From contig WGNA01000011.1 in NCBI GenBank assembly GCA_016124755.1, positions 182,688-246,687 on the forward strand: a DNA stretch of 64,000 nt, in the 5' to 3' direction. The notes beneath the pieces are model-generated. The model worked only from the letters and a program-made list of their open reading frames with translations, had not been told where the DNA came from and made no database searches. Below, one piece after another: positions 46,409-56,711 of this stretch. The position numbers were made by a program, and so were the translations under genes. Position 1 is the first letter of the stretch. Each line of letters opens with the position of its first letter. Origin of the DNA: Bacteroidota bacterium. Its GTDB lineage: Bacteria; Bacteroidota; Bacteroidia; NS11-12g; UBA9320.

Positions 46409-46966
46409 ATGCATAAATACGTATTTCTCCTTCCATTGATTTTCATGTTCTCATGTGGTGGTGAGAAATCTCACTACATTAATGCGAGCGATTATTCGGA
46501 TATTAAATCTTTTTTTAAATCGGAGGTCAAATATCTCGATAGTCTGCAACCGAAACTTTTAAAATATTCTGAATGGAATGGTGAAACATCTGTTGACACA
46601 CTGGATAGTGTTGACTGGAATAAGGAACTCACTTTATTCCGCGATCTCAATATTCCTCTGGCAGTTTTCAGAACGGAATTCGAACGGGTGGATTCGCAAC
46701 AAACCGACGGATTAATTATCCGAACATTTAATACCCTTCGACCGGAGCAGGAAATCCGGAGCCTTACATTAGCGACGCTGGCAGAAACAGGTGAACTCAA
46801 TCGGGTGGAAGTTGAATACCGGCAGAAGAATCAGCTTTCGGTCGTTGATCGCAAAATGAGTTATACGCGCAACAAAGGATATTCGGTTGCCGGCAGTCGC
46901 AATTCGCGGATGATGTCGGAAGAAAACTATAAAATTGTTGCTCAGATTCTTCGGAATCAGAACTGA
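46409..46966 (+). CDS. Hypothetical lipoprotein
   Basis: MHKYVFLLPLIFMFSCGGEKS lipobox; ATG 46409 preferred over 46370. Confidence 0.7.
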   Translation: MHKYVFLLPLIFMFSCGGEKSHYINASDYSDIKSFFKSEVKYLDSLQPKLLKYSEWNGETSVDTLDSVDWNKELTLFRDLNIPLAVFRTEFERVDSQQTDGLIIRTFNTLRPEQEIRSLTLATLAETGELNRVEVEYRQKNQLSVVDRKMSYTRNKGYSVAGSRNSRMMSEENYKIVAQILRNQN

Positions 46967-46992
46967 AAGAATTCAGCAAATCAAAAAGTAGT

Positions 46993-47871
46993 ATGAGAGC
47001 ATTTGTATTTCCGGGTCAGGGCGCCCAATTCTCAGGTATGGGACAAGAACTCTATAACCAGAGTGAAAAAGCAAAGGAATTATTTGAACAAGCCAATGAT
47101 ATTTTGGGATTCCGCATCACCGATGTGATGTTTACCGGAAGCGATGAAGATCTCAAACAGACTAAAATTACGCAACCTGCCGTCTTTTTGCATTCGGTAA
47201 TTCTGGCTAAAACCATGGATAATTTTAACCCGGATATGGTTGCCGGTCACTCATTGGGAGAACTGTCGGCATTAACAGCAAATGGAACTTTGAACTTTGA
47301 AGATGGTTTGAAACTCGTTAGTCTTCGGGCTCAGGCGATGCAACGAGCTTGTGAAATGAATCCGTCAACCATGGCCGCAATTCTCAGTCTGGAAGATTCG
47401 GTTGTGGAGGAGGTTTGCAGTTCAATTACCAATGAAGTGGTGGTGGCCGCAAATTATAATTGTCCCGGTCAGCTGGTGATTTCCGGAAGTCATGAAGGCA
47501 TCCGGATCGCCTGTGAAATCTTATTAGAAAAAGGGGCGAAAAGGGCTTTACCGCTTCCGGTGGGAGGTGCTTTTCATTCACCTTTAATGGAACCCGCAAG
47601 AGAAGAACTGGCAAGAGCCATTGAGAACACCCACTTTTCAAATCCGAATTGTCCGGTATATCAAAATGTTTCAACCGTTGCGGAAAACGATCCGGAAACA
47701 ATTCGCAAAAATCTGATTGCTCAGTTAACGGCTCCGGTGAAATGGACGCAGAGCATTCAACACATGATCGCCGATGGTGCAACTGAATTCACCGAAGTAG
47801 GACCCGGAAGAGCGCTTCAGGGAATGATTGTGAAAATTCAGCGAGGCATCGCGGTGAGCGGAGTCTCCTGA
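46993..47871 (+). CDS. fabD: ACP S-malonyltransferase
   Basis: AFVFPGQGAQFSGMGQELY; VAGHSLGELSALTANG. Confidence 0.95.
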   Translation: MRAFVFPGQGAQFSGMGQELYNQSEKAKELFEQANDILGFRITDVMFTGSDEDLKQTKITQPAVFLHSVILAKTMDNFNPDMVAGHSLGELSALTANGTLNFEDGLKLVSLRAQAMQRACEMNPSTMAAILSLEDSVVEEVCSSITNEVVVAANYNCPGQLVISGSHEGIRIACEILLEKGAKRALPLPVGGAFHSPLMEPAREELARAIENTHFSNPNCPVYQNVSTVAENDPETIRKNLIAQLTAPVKWTQSIQHMIADGATEFTEVGPGRALQGMIVKIQRGIAVSGVS

Positions 47872-48459
47872 TTATTCTACCTGCAATTTTGAAAGAGCAA
47901 TACCCGGTATTAAAATCATTAATACGAACACACCGAGAATTAATAAAACGGTGGCTCCTTTTAAGTGAAGAACAGATAACAATGTTCCAACTCCAATAAC
48001 AAATGAGGATACTAAAAGCGATTTGCGGTAACGGATAATTTTTAACGAAAGATCGGTAATGTTACCAATGCTCAAATGCACCGGTATTGCATAAAACATA
48101 CACGAGAGTAAGCCGAGATCTAACATTATTCTTCCCCATTTCATGTGCAGGTAGTTCAATAGAATACCGGCACAAAGTGTCATCAGGCAGAGGCTTGTTG
48201 CGGCTTGAATCATTTTTTTCATAAGATTTATATTGGGTTTAACCATTTGTTGAAATTGTTCGTGAATTGAACTCAGGTCGTTAGCACAAAACCGATCGAA
48301 TGCAAATTCCGATGCTTTCTCAAATTCGAATCCCTGCGATAAAAACTCTTCAACCAGACAGCAAATATGATCCAGCCATTCGTTCTTAACCGACTCCGGA
48401 AATGTGCCGTATTCATCGAGTCGTTCCTTTATTTTCAGTATTTCCGGTTGATTAAGCAT
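47872..48459 (-). CDS. Multi-TM protein with N-terminal permease-prefix-like helical domain
   Basis: Helical N-domain then 4 hydrophobic segments; directly downstream of PadR gene. Confidence 0.6.
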   Translation of the reverse strand: MLNQPEILKIKERLDEYGTFPESVKNEWLDHICCLVEEFLSQGFEFEKASEFAFDRFCANDLSSIHEQFQQMVKPNINLMKKMIQAATSLCLMTLCAGILLNYLHMKWGRIMLDLGLLSCMFYAIPVHLSIGNITDLSLKIIRYRKSLLVSSFVIGVGTLLSVLHLKGATVLLILGVFVLMILIPGIALSKLQVE

Positions 48460-48469
48460 TGCCTTTTAT

Positions 48470-48802
48470 TCAGCCTTTTTGAAGTGACATTATGGATTGA
48501 AGTGCCTGATTGAATTCTTCCAGCAACTGGTATTTCTCCGTCTTCAACTTCTTGCCACTTTGTGTTAACCGGTAATATTTCCGGGTTCGCTCCCCAATTT
48601 TCTGGGTTTCAGATTCAATTAAATTGTCGAGTTCAAGTCTGTGAAGCGCCGGATACAGAGAGCCTTCCTTTATTTCTAAAAAACCGTCTGAAATGCTTTT
48701 TAGTTCCTTCGAGATTTGATAACCGTACATTTTGCCATGAACATCAAGCAGCTTAATAATGAGAATAGACAAGGTGCCTTTTAACAAATCTCCGGGAGTC
48801 AT
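48470..48802 (-). CDS. PadR family transcriptional regulator
   Basis: LLKGTLSILIIKLLDVHGKMYGYQISKELKSISDGFLEIKEGSLYPALHRLELDNLIES. Confidence 0.93.
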   Translation of the reverse strand: MTPGDLLKGTLSILIIKLLDVHGKMYGYQISKELKSISDGFLEIKEGSLYPALHRLELDNLIESETQKIGERTRKYYRLTQSGKKLKTEKYQLLEEFNQALQSIMSLQKG

Positions 48803-48845
48803 AATTTAAATATACATAGAATAACTATGTATTGAGTTGGATATT

Positions 48846-49316
48846 TTAGTACTCCTGATTTTTCCTCATTCGATCATCGAATAGAAAATCTGAAACGGAA
48901 TGAACTTTTATCTTTTTCGCATCTGAGTGATGGGGATTGATGAGGAAATTAAAATCGCCCGGTACGACGGCAGACGGAACTTTTAGTACACAATCCTTCC
49001 CGGCATTAATAAAAGTATCACCGATTTTTTGCGTAACCGAAAAATGCAAAGGAGTCCGCCAGCCTTTTGGAAGCTCGCCTTCTAAAATGGTTTTATAATG
49101 AAGGGAGTCCGGAATTTCAATTTCAACCATAACAAAGGATTCCGGTATTAAATTCAGCGATAGATGAACGAAGACTTCACACAATGCAAGTGCTCTGCTT
49201 TCTGCGGTATATGCGATTTCAACGCCTTTTGTATTCCAGCGGTTATTCGATTTTGCCGCACCTTTTCCATCCAAGAGACGTGCGTACTCCCTGCGGGTTA
49301 ACCGATAAACGCGCAT
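48846..49316 (-). CDS. RES-domain toxin
   Basis: VYRLTRREYARLLDGKGAAKSNNRWNTKGVEIAYTAESRALALCEVFVHL, RES family. Confidence 0.92.
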   Translation of the reverse strand: MRVYRLTRREYARLLDGKGAAKSNNRWNTKGVEIAYTAESRALALCEVFVHLSLNLIPESFVMVEIEIPDSLHYKTILEGELPKGWRTPLHFSVTQKIGDTFINAGKDCVLKVPSAVVPGDFNFLINPHHSDAKKIKVHSVSDFLFDDRMRKNQEY

Positions 49317-49822
49317 TAGGCAAATACACCGTTTTCGATGCGATTGAGCTCGTCGAGAACCAGTTCTTTACCGTATGAATCTTTGAGAAGATCGTAGGGC
49401 AATTCGTTGCCAAGTGCATAAACTGGAGTTTTTAACCACTGATGAAATTGTTCGCGTGAATCAAAAACTGCTGCGCCGATTTCATTGACTTCGGCTAATT
49501 CAAGAATTTTTTCGCTGTGAATAGGCTTGAACCGAAAGCCCTTTTCTTTTCGGTTGCGTTGAAGTGTTTTTAACGAAATGTTGAGAAACTCGGCCCATTC
49601 GTCTTCGGTGAAAGGAGTGGTTTTTTGAATTTCGTTGTATAACGTGAATGGCACACCCATACGAATGCTGTGAACAACCAACATTTTATTTCGAAAAAAA
49701 TCTGAAAAGCGGGAAATTTTTGATGTGCTTGTGAGATTGTACTCTGATTGAACTTCACCCACGTAGGAAGTGATCTCTTCAGCTAAATATGTGTTTGCTT
49801 CATTAGTTTGGTATGGTTTCAT
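49316..49822 (-). CDS. Xre/MbcA/ParS-type antitoxin (DUF2384-like)
   Basis: TPFTEDEWAEFLNISLKTLQRNRKE...WLKTPVYALGNELPYDLLKDSYGKELVLDELNRIENGVFA. Confidence 0.9.
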   Translation of the reverse strand: MKPYQTNEANTYLAEEITSYVGEVQSEYNLTSTSKISRFSDFFRNKMLVVHSIRMGVPFTLYNEIQKTTPFTEDEWAEFLNISLKTLQRNRKEKGFRFKPIHSEKILELAEVNEIGAAVFDSREQFHQWLKTPVYALGNELPYDLLKDSYGKELVLDELNRIENGVFA

Positions 49823-49874
49823 TTCTTAGACATTTGCCCCCAAATTTAGGCCAATTGTCTTGGAATTCCAAACC

Positions 49875-51206
49875 CTATAACAACTCATTCGCTAAATTCG
49901 CTAATTCGGATCGCTCTCCTTTCTCTAAATTCACATGTGCGAAGAGGGAATGATTTTTCACTTTGTCGATCAGGAAGGAGAGTCCGTTACTTTCGGCATC
50001 GAGGTAAGGCGTGTCGATCTGATTAATATCGCCGGTAAACACAATCTTGGTATTTTCTCCTGCACGTGTGATAATGGTTTTTACTTCATGCGGGGTGAGG
50101 TTCTGCGCTTCATCTACAATAAAGAAAACGTTGGATAAAGTTCTTCCCCGGATATATGCTAATGGTGCAATGGCAATTTTTTCCTGATTCACCATTTCCT
50201 CAATTTGCTTGAGTTCCTTGTCTTTGGTGGTAAACTGACTTTTAATGAATTTCAGATTATCCCAGATCGGTTGCATATACGGATCAATCTTGGATTTCAC
50301 ATCGCCGGGCAGATAACCGATGTCGCGGTTGCTAAGCGGAACAATCGGTCGGGTAATGTAAATCTGATGAAAATTGCGCCGTTGTTCTAATGCTGCGGCC
50401 AATGCCAGCAGGGTTTTCCCGGTTCCGGCGACTCCCCGCAAGGTGATTAGTTTTATTTCCGGCTTTAATAACGCGTGGATGGCAAAGGCCTGTTCCGCGT
50501 TTCTTGGTTTAATCCGGAAAACAGTTTGTTTCTCAACTTTTTCAACCGTGTCTTCCTGTGTGTTGTAATAGCCAAGTGCCGATTTCTTCCCGTTATTCAT
50601 AATCAGGAAGTGGTTGAACGGATGTTTTTTCTTGCTCACCATTTTATTGGGGAGTGTATGCTTGGCAAACAAGTCGTCGATCACCGCAGATTCCAGATTA
50701 TTTATGATAGACTTTCCGGTATACAAATTATCGACGTTGGAGACTTTTCCGGTAAGATAATCCTCCGCCGGCAGATTAAACGCCCGCGCTTTAACCCGGA
50801 GGCAAATGTCTTTTGATATAAGAATCACCTTGCGTTTCGGAAATTCCTCCTGCAGTGTTAAAGCCGCATTAATGATCTTGTTGTCGTTTTTGTAATCATC
50901 AAATGTCGCGGATGCATTGAGGATCAGATTCGGACTTTCCTTGACGACTTTTAACATGCCGAGTCCTTTTTCAATACGAACCCAATTGTTTAATAAAGAG
51001 GCACCGGCAATGGTGTTAAGAAACCGGATAAAACTTCTGGCTTCGTAATTTTTGGTGTCGCCTCCCTTTTTAAACGTGTCGAGTTCCTCCAGAACCTGGA
51101 TCGGAATTGCTACGTCGTTGTCTTCGAAATGCTTTACGGAATTGTGATCATAAAGGATCACGGATGTGTCGATCACGTAGATCTTCTTGTTACTCGTTCT
51201 ACCCAT
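49875..51206 (-). CDS. PhoH family protein with N-terminal PIN domain
   Basis: IYVIDTSVILYDHNSVKHF; ITLRGVAGTGKTLLALAAAL; FFIVDEAQNLTPHEVKTIITRAGENTKIVFTGDINQID. Confidence 0.94.
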   Translation of the reverse strand: MGRTSNKKIYVIDTSVILYDHNSVKHFEDNDVAIPIQVLEELDTFKKGGDTKNYEARSFIRFLNTIAGASLLNNWVRIEKGLGMLKVVKESPNLILNASATFDDYKNDNKIINAALTLQEEFPKRKVILISKDICLRVKARAFNLPAEDYLTGKVSNVDNLYTGKSIINNLESAVIDDLFAKHTLPNKMVSKKKHPFNHFLIMNNGKKSALGYYNTQEDTVEKVEKQTVFRIKPRNAEQAFAIHALLKPEIKLITLRGVAGTGKTLLALAAALEQRRNFHQIYITRPIVPLSNRDIGYLPGDVKSKIDPYMQPIWDNLKFIKSQFTTKDKELKQIEEMVNQEKIAIAPLAYIRGRTLSNVFFIVDEAQNLTPHEVKTIITRAGENTKIVFTGDINQIDTPYLDAESNGLSFLIDKVKNHSLFAHVNLEKGERSELANLANELL

Positions 51207-51334
51207 TCTTCTTCAGTGTAAAGTTCGCCCATCTCGTGTGATGCAAACCTTTCTGACCAATCCTGTTTATCAACAAGATACGACCACAGTTATGTGATAG
51301 TGATCAATTTTGAATGAAAGAACCGGGAAATTTT

Positions 51335-52513
51335 TTACAGTCTTTCGTAAACGCCTGCGATTCCCTGACCGCCGCCAATACACGCGGTAACAATGCCGTA
51401 TCGCTGGTTCCGACGCTTCATTTCATTGAGTAATTGAATGGATAATTTCGCTCCGGTACAACCCAAGGGATGACCGAGTGCAATCGCGCCACCATTCACA
51501 TTTACAATTTCCGGATTAAGTCCAAGCTCACGAATTACAGCCAGACTTTGTGAGGCAAATGCTTCATTCAATTCAATCTGATCGATGTCGTCCAACGTTA
51601 ATCCCGCACGCTTCAAAGCTCTGGGAACCGCCTCGACCGGACCAATTCCCATGTAACGCGGATTTACACCGGCACTGGCTACACTCACCAATCTCCCCAT
51701 CGGTTCGAGACCTTGTGCTTTCATCAATTCTTCGCTCATAACAATTACGAAGGCTGCACCATCTGAGGTTTGGGATGAATTTCCGGCAGTAACACTTCCG
51801 CCTTGTTTAAACACCGGCTTAAGTTTAGCTAATGCTTCAAGACTGGTATCTTTTCTCGGGCCTTCATCTGTGTCCACCACAAAACTTCTCGTGGCTCGTT
51901 TCGATTTTCCGGCATCGTAATAAACTTCTTCCACCGTAACCGGAACGATTTCACTTTTGAAAACTCCGTTCTCAATTGCTGCGATTGCTTTTTTATGCGA
52001 ACCCAAAGCAAACGCATCCTGGTCTTCGCGACTCACATTAAATTTGGTTGCAACCTCTTCTGCGGTTAAACCCATTCCGAGAAAATAATCGGGATGCTCT
52101 TTTGCGATTTCGTAATTCGGAACTGTTTTAAAACCAACCGTCGGAACAAGACTCATGCTTTCCGTTCCGCCGGCAATTATGCAATCTGCCAGTCCGGCTT
52201 CAATTTTAGCAACAGCCATTGATATTGTTTCGAGCCCCGATCCGCAATACCGATTCACCGTCGCTCCTCCGACATTAATTGGCAGTTTTGAACGCACGCC
52301 AACCCAACGGGCCATTTGAAGTCCTTGTTCGGCTTCGGGAACGGCATTTCCAACCAATAAATCTTCCACCACCGATGGATCAAATCCGGGTGTGTTGTCG
52401 ATGAGATAATCAATTACCGCAGCCCCGAAATCAACCGGAGAAGTGAAACGGAATCCGCCTTTTCCGGATTTTCCAACAGCAGTTCGGTAACCATTTATAA
52501 TGTATGCATTCAT
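51335..52513 (-). CDS. Acetyl-CoA C-acyltransferase (thiolase)
   Basis: [50 protein letters not shown]. Confidence 0.95.
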   Translation of the reverse strand: MNAYIINGYRTAVGKSGKGGFRFTSPVDFGAAVIDYLIDNTPGFDPSVVEDLLVGNAVPEAEQGLQMARWVGVRSKLPINVGGATVNRYCGSGLETISMAVAKIEAGLADCIIAGGTESMSLVPTVGFKTVPNYEIAKEHPDYFLGMGLTAEEVATKFNVSREDQDAFALGSHKKAIAAIENGVFKSEIVPVTVEEVYYDAGKSKRATRSFVVDTDEGPRKDTSLEALAKLKPVFKQGGSVTAGNSSQTSDGAAFVIVMSEELMKAQGLEPMGRLVSVASAGVNPRYMGIGPVEAVPRALKRAGLTLDDIDQIELNEAFASQSLAVIRELGLNPEIVNVNGGAIALGHPLGCTGAKLSIQLLNEMKRRNQRYGIVTACIGGGQGIAGVYERL

Positions 52514-52520
52514 TCTGATC

Positions 52521-54242
52521 TCATTTTAATGTTAACAGAGAAATGTTCGCTCTGTTTATTGTTGTTTGAATTCGTTTATCTGAACTAATAAAAAGGTCGA
52601 CTTCCTTTAATTCCTGATCTTCCGGAACACGCACATAAAACGTATACGGATTCATTTTTTCGGGGCGCGCCAACGGACTGAATATTCTGAATCGTTTGTG
52701 CTTAACCGAATCGTTCAAAACCAGATCACAATGGATGTACGATTGATAAAAAGCACTGTCGGTTGATAATACGGCATCCACCTTAATCCAGCGCTCGGTG
52801 CCGGATGCCGCAGCAACATCTGAATTTTGTATCGGAACTAATGTATCTCTGTCCAATTGAACCGGAGCATCTAATCCCCACAGATTTTTTGATTCGAATT
52901 TTTTTTCGTTTCGAATAATTTCATCGGTGTCGAGTAAACTCATATCGGCAGGAGACGGATCCGGATTTAAATAAATGGCTCCGTAATACAAGCGGTTCAT
53001 ATCGCGGTAATGCAAAAAGAAATTGTTGTATTGATAAAGCTGAAAGACATTCACTAAAATCAAATACGCTCCAACCGGATAAAACACATATTTGATTTTA
53101 TGATGCACCGCCCGGTCAACAATAGCGGCTAAAGGCAAGGCAAAAACCGGATAGCTTTGCATAAGTGCGCGGGTTGAATAAGCTCCGCCGTATTGCCAGT
53201 CGAACCACGCGATAATCACCCAGATATTAATTAAACAAAAAACAATTACCGAATACCGGAACGGAAAGCGTTTTACGAAAAATAATCCGGCAACAAACAA
53301 AATCGTAACCGGTGTATAAATGAACCATCCTTTTTCAAAACCGAATAAAACCCGGAACCACGGATTTAAAAATGCCCACTTGCTTCCCACATTATATACA
53401 AAAGACCCGGTAGTATATTTCCAATAAATTAATTGTGGAAGTATGCCAATTAAACCGAATGCTAAAACAAAAATTAAATGGGATTTATACTGTTTCACCA
53501 ATTGCCATTTTTCACGGCTTTTTTCTTTTGTCTGAGTATTCCAAAGCAGCGGAATAAAAAACATAATAGCCTCCGTTGGCCGGCTGATCGTCGCCAATCC
53601 GATGATAAATCCGATTGCCATTGCCCATTTGATTTTAGGCTTTTCGTGCCACTTAATTGTGACATAAATAATCAGCACATATAATGGAAAAATATACGCA
53701 TGACTCATAGCACTGTCGATGGACGTGTACTGAATCATATTAGATGCTAAAACCAATAATAAAATAGTAATGGCAACCACGAGATCATCGAAATATTTTA
53801 GCAGAATCCGCCGCAATAAAAACATGGCCAGAATACAATAAAACAAACCGGCGAGTGCAGAAGCGTATTGGTACGGGGGTGAAAATCCGTCGGCTTTAAA
53901 TCCCGAATTTAGGGCAACAACATGAGCTGCTAAAAAGAATGGCAATTGCAGAATCGCCACACCGCCAAGGTATTTGTTTACATAATTTCCGTTATCACAT
54001 TTATTCGACTGGTATAAATAACCTCCGGTGACTTCGTATTCGTTTTCAATTTCCGGTAACCAGTTTAGTTCGGTTACATCGTGATAAATCAACATCGACG
54101 GCAGGTACATATAATAGCCGAAGACGTCGAATGAAATTACCTTTAGTGGTTTATCCCTTACCAATCCGGAATAAGAAATACGGTAGGCAAGCATAATCAG
54201 GCAAACCGTGATGCAGGCAAATAATGAAAGTTTGTTTTTCAT
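52521..54242 (-). CDS. Multi-TM glycosyltransferase-like membrane protein (hypothetical)
   Basis: ~10 TM segments, large soluble C-terminal domain; PMT/GT-C-like general architecture. Confidence 0.5.
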   Translation of the reverse strand: MKNKLSLFACITVCLIMLAYRISYSGLVRDKPLKVISFDVFGYYMYLPSMLIYHDVTELNWLPEIENEYEVTGGYLYQSNKCDNGNYVNKYLGGVAILQLPFFLAAHVVALNSGFKADGFSPPYQYASALAGLFYCILAMFLLRRILLKYFDDLVVAITILLLVLASNMIQYTSIDSAMSHAYIFPLYVLIIYVTIKWHEKPKIKWAMAIGFIIGLATISRPTEAIMFFIPLLWNTQTKEKSREKWQLVKQYKSHLIFVLAFGLIGILPQLIYWKYTTGSFVYNVGSKWAFLNPWFRVLFGFEKGWFIYTPVTILFVAGLFFVKRFPFRYSVIVFCLINIWVIIAWFDWQYGGAYSTRALMQSYPVFALPLAAIVDRAVHHKIKYVFYPVGAYLILVNVFQLYQYNNFFLHYRDMNRLYYGAIYLNPDPSPADMSLLDTDEIIRNEKKFESKNLWGLDAPVQLDRDTLVPIQNSDVAAASGTERWIKVDAVLSTDSAFYQSYIHCDLVLNDSVKHKRFRIFSPLARPEKMNPYTFYVRVPEDQELKEVDLFISSDKRIQTTINRANISLLTLK

Positions 54243-54299
54243 TCTGTCATTTCATTCGGTTCACCTTTTCTGATCATCTCTTACAGGTTTATACTGAAA

Positions 54300-56696
54300 T
54301 TAATTTCTAAGCGGCTTTCCGGTTTTCAGCAAACTCTGAATTCTTTCCAAAGTTTTGCGCTCACCGAGCAGCGAAAGAAACGCTTCCCTTTCAAGATCGA
54401 GAAGATATTGTTCGCTTACGTGGGTGGGTGAAGACAAATCTCCTCCGGCCATTACGAACGCCAGTTTTCTCGCTATTTTCTGGTCGTGATCGGTTGCGAA
54501 GTTGCTGAGTCGGAAGGCTTCAATTCCGGCATACAAAGCACCCAACGCCGTTCTGCCGAGAACCAGAATGTCGTCGCGCAAAACCGGTTGTGTGTATCCG
54601 GCTTCATACAGATCGATTACTTTTCGTTTGGCTTCGGCAATCAGTCGATCCTGATTTATTACCACTTCGTCTTTATCGTCGTGCAGCACTCCGATTTCAA
54701 AGGCTTCATAACCGGAAGTTGCAACTTTAGCCGTAGCAATGGTTGTAAATCTTTCTTGAAGTGTCGGCAATTGCGGATCACCATTATAAAAGGCATCGCT
54801 TGTTCGCACCACAAATTCTTTGGTTCCGCCTCCTCCGGGAATCACTCCGGCTCCGAATTCCACTAATCCGATATACGTTTCTGCAGCAGCGACGGCTGAA
54901 TCGGCGTGCAAACTCATTTCGCAACCGCCGCCTAATGTCATTCCATGCGGAGCAATTACAACCGGAATCGCCGAATACCGCAATCGCATAACCGTGTTCT
55001 GGAAATATCGGATAGCCATGTTCAGTTCGTCGTATTCCTGTTCGATGGCGAGCATCAGAATCATGGCGAGATTCGCACCGGCAGAGAAGTTCGGAGCATC
55101 GTTGCCGATCACCAATCCTTTCCAGCCTTCTTTCTCCGCTATTTCGATCGACTTGTTAATACCTGCCAAAACTTCCGAACCAATCGAATTCATTTTGGTG
55201 TGGAATTCTAAACACAAAACGCCGTCGCCGATGTCGTGCAAACTGCACCCCTTATTACCCCAAACCAGCGTATTGTTCCGGTAATTATTCAGAATAATAA
55301 GTTCATCGCTGCCTTTAATAATCTGGTACGATTTCGACGCGACATCGTAACAATACCGTGCACCACCTTCCGATTTGTAAAAGGATTCGATTCCGGCATT
55401 CAGCATTTCATCAATCCAGGAAGCGTAGGCAATTCCTTCTGCTTTCATTTTTTCGGCAACCTTTCGAATGCCGAGAACATCCCAGATTTCGAATGGGCCG
55501 AGTTCCCAGTTAAAACCGGCGCGCATGCCATCATCCATCTGATACAGATGATCTGCAATGTCGCCGATCCGGTGACTGCAATAGGCAAAAACCCGGTAAT
55601 GCAGTTTGTTGAAAAAGGTCGCGGCTTTATCGGTTCCGCGGGATAAAATCTTTAATTGTTTGGGAAGACTTCCGGCTTGTCTGGCTTCTCCGATGGAAGC
55701 AAATCTGGGTTTGGAAGACACTGCATATTCGAAGGTTTTCAGATTTAAAGCCTGAATAACCCGCTGGCCATTCGCATCGGTTGTTTTCTTATAAAATCCC
55801 TGACCGGTTTTATCACCGAGCCATTTATTCTCAACCATTTTAGTGAGAAAATCCGGGATTTTAAAAATGTCTCGGCTTTCGTCATCCGGACAATTTTCTC
55901 CCACACCTTTCGCCACTTTCACCAACGTATCGATTCCAACGAGGTCGCTGGTACGGAACGTTGCCGACTTCGGTCTTCCTGAAATCGGGCCGGTTACCGC
56001 ATCAACTTCTTCAATGCTGAAATCCATTTCTTCCATTAAATGAAAGATGGCCATTATGCTGAAAACCCCGATCCGATTCGCGATAAAAGCGGGAGTGTCT
56101 TTGCAGAGAACTGTTTTCTTTCCTAAAAACAAATCGCCGTAGTGCATCAGGAAATTCACGACTTCCGGATGTGTTTTAGCCGTTGGAATAATTTCGAGCA
56201 AGCGCAGATATCTCGGTGGATTAAAGAAGTGCGATCCGCAGAAGTGTGCTGCAAAATCTTCGCTTCTTCCCTGCAACATCAGATGAATCGGAATGCCGGA
56301 AGTATTCGAGGTAATTAATGTACCGGGCTTGCGATGTTGTTCAACCTGATCAAATACCGAAATCTTTATTTTTAAATCTTCAATAACAGCTTCCAGAACC
56401 CAGTCGCATTGTGCGATTCGCGACATGTGATCTGTGAAATTTCCGATGGTTATGTGTTCGGCAACCTTGGAAACATACGCAGGAGAGGGGTTGGACTTTA
56501 GTGCAGATTTTAATGCACTTTCTGCAATCAGATTCCGGTTCTTTTCATTTTCGTCGCGGGGAAGAATATCGAGGAGATGAACCTTTAGTCCGATGTTCGC
56601 AAAGTGCAATGCGAGCCGGCTGCCCATTACTCCGGAGCCTAAAACGGCAACGGTTCTGATCTTTCTTTTATCGGCCGAAATTGTCGGAGTACTCAT
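54300..56696 (-). CDS. 3-hydroxyacyl-CoA dehydrogenase / enoyl-CoA hydratase fusion
   Basis: VAVLGSGVMGSRLALHFANIGLKVHLLDI; SNTSGIPI; GHxxNPPRYLRLLEII; ECH domain GLVIGNDAPNFSAGANL. Confidence 0.94.
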   Translation of the reverse strand: MSTPTISADKRKIRTVAVLGSGVMGSRLALHFANIGLKVHLLDILPRDENEKNRNLIAESALKSALKSNPSPAYVSKVAEHITIGNFTDHMSRIAQCDWVLEAVIEDLKIKISVFDQVEQHRKPGTLITSNTSGIPIHLMLQGRSEDFAAHFCGSHFFNPPRYLRLLEIIPTAKTHPEVVNFLMHYGDLFLGKKTVLCKDTPAFIANRIGVFSIMAIFHLMEEMDFSIEEVDAVTGPISGRPKSATFRTSDLVGIDTLVKVAKGVGENCPDDESRDIFKIPDFLTKMVENKWLGDKTGQGFYKKTTDANGQRVIQALNLKTFEYAVSSKPRFASIGEARQAGSLPKQLKILSRGTDKAATFFNKLHYRVFAYCSHRIGDIADHLYQMDDGMRAGFNWELGPFEIWDVLGIRKVAEKMKAEGIAYASWIDEMLNAGIESFYKSEGGARYCYDVASKSYQIIKGSDELIILNNYRNNTLVWGNKGCSLHDIGDGVLCLEFHTKMNSIGSEVLAGINKSIEIAEKEGWKGLVIGNDAPNFSAGANLAMILMLAIEQEYDELNMAIRYFQNTVMRLRYSAIPVVIAPHGMTLGGGCEMSLHADSAVAAAETYIGLVEFGAGVIPGGGGTKEFVVRTSDAFYNGDPQLPTLQERFTTIATAKVATSGYEAFEIGVLHDDKDEVVINQDRLIAEAKRKVIDLYEAGYTQPVLRDDILVLGRTALGALYAGIEAFRLSNFATDHDQKIARKLAFVMAGGDLSSPTHVSEQYLLDLEREAFLSLLGERKTLERIQSLLKTGKPLRN

Positions 56697-56711
56697 GTTG
56701 GTTAATTTTAA

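Noticed and set aside
54820-55284. 154-aa plus-strand ORF
   Set aside because: Antisense to the FadB-type fusion gene; no recognisable domain.
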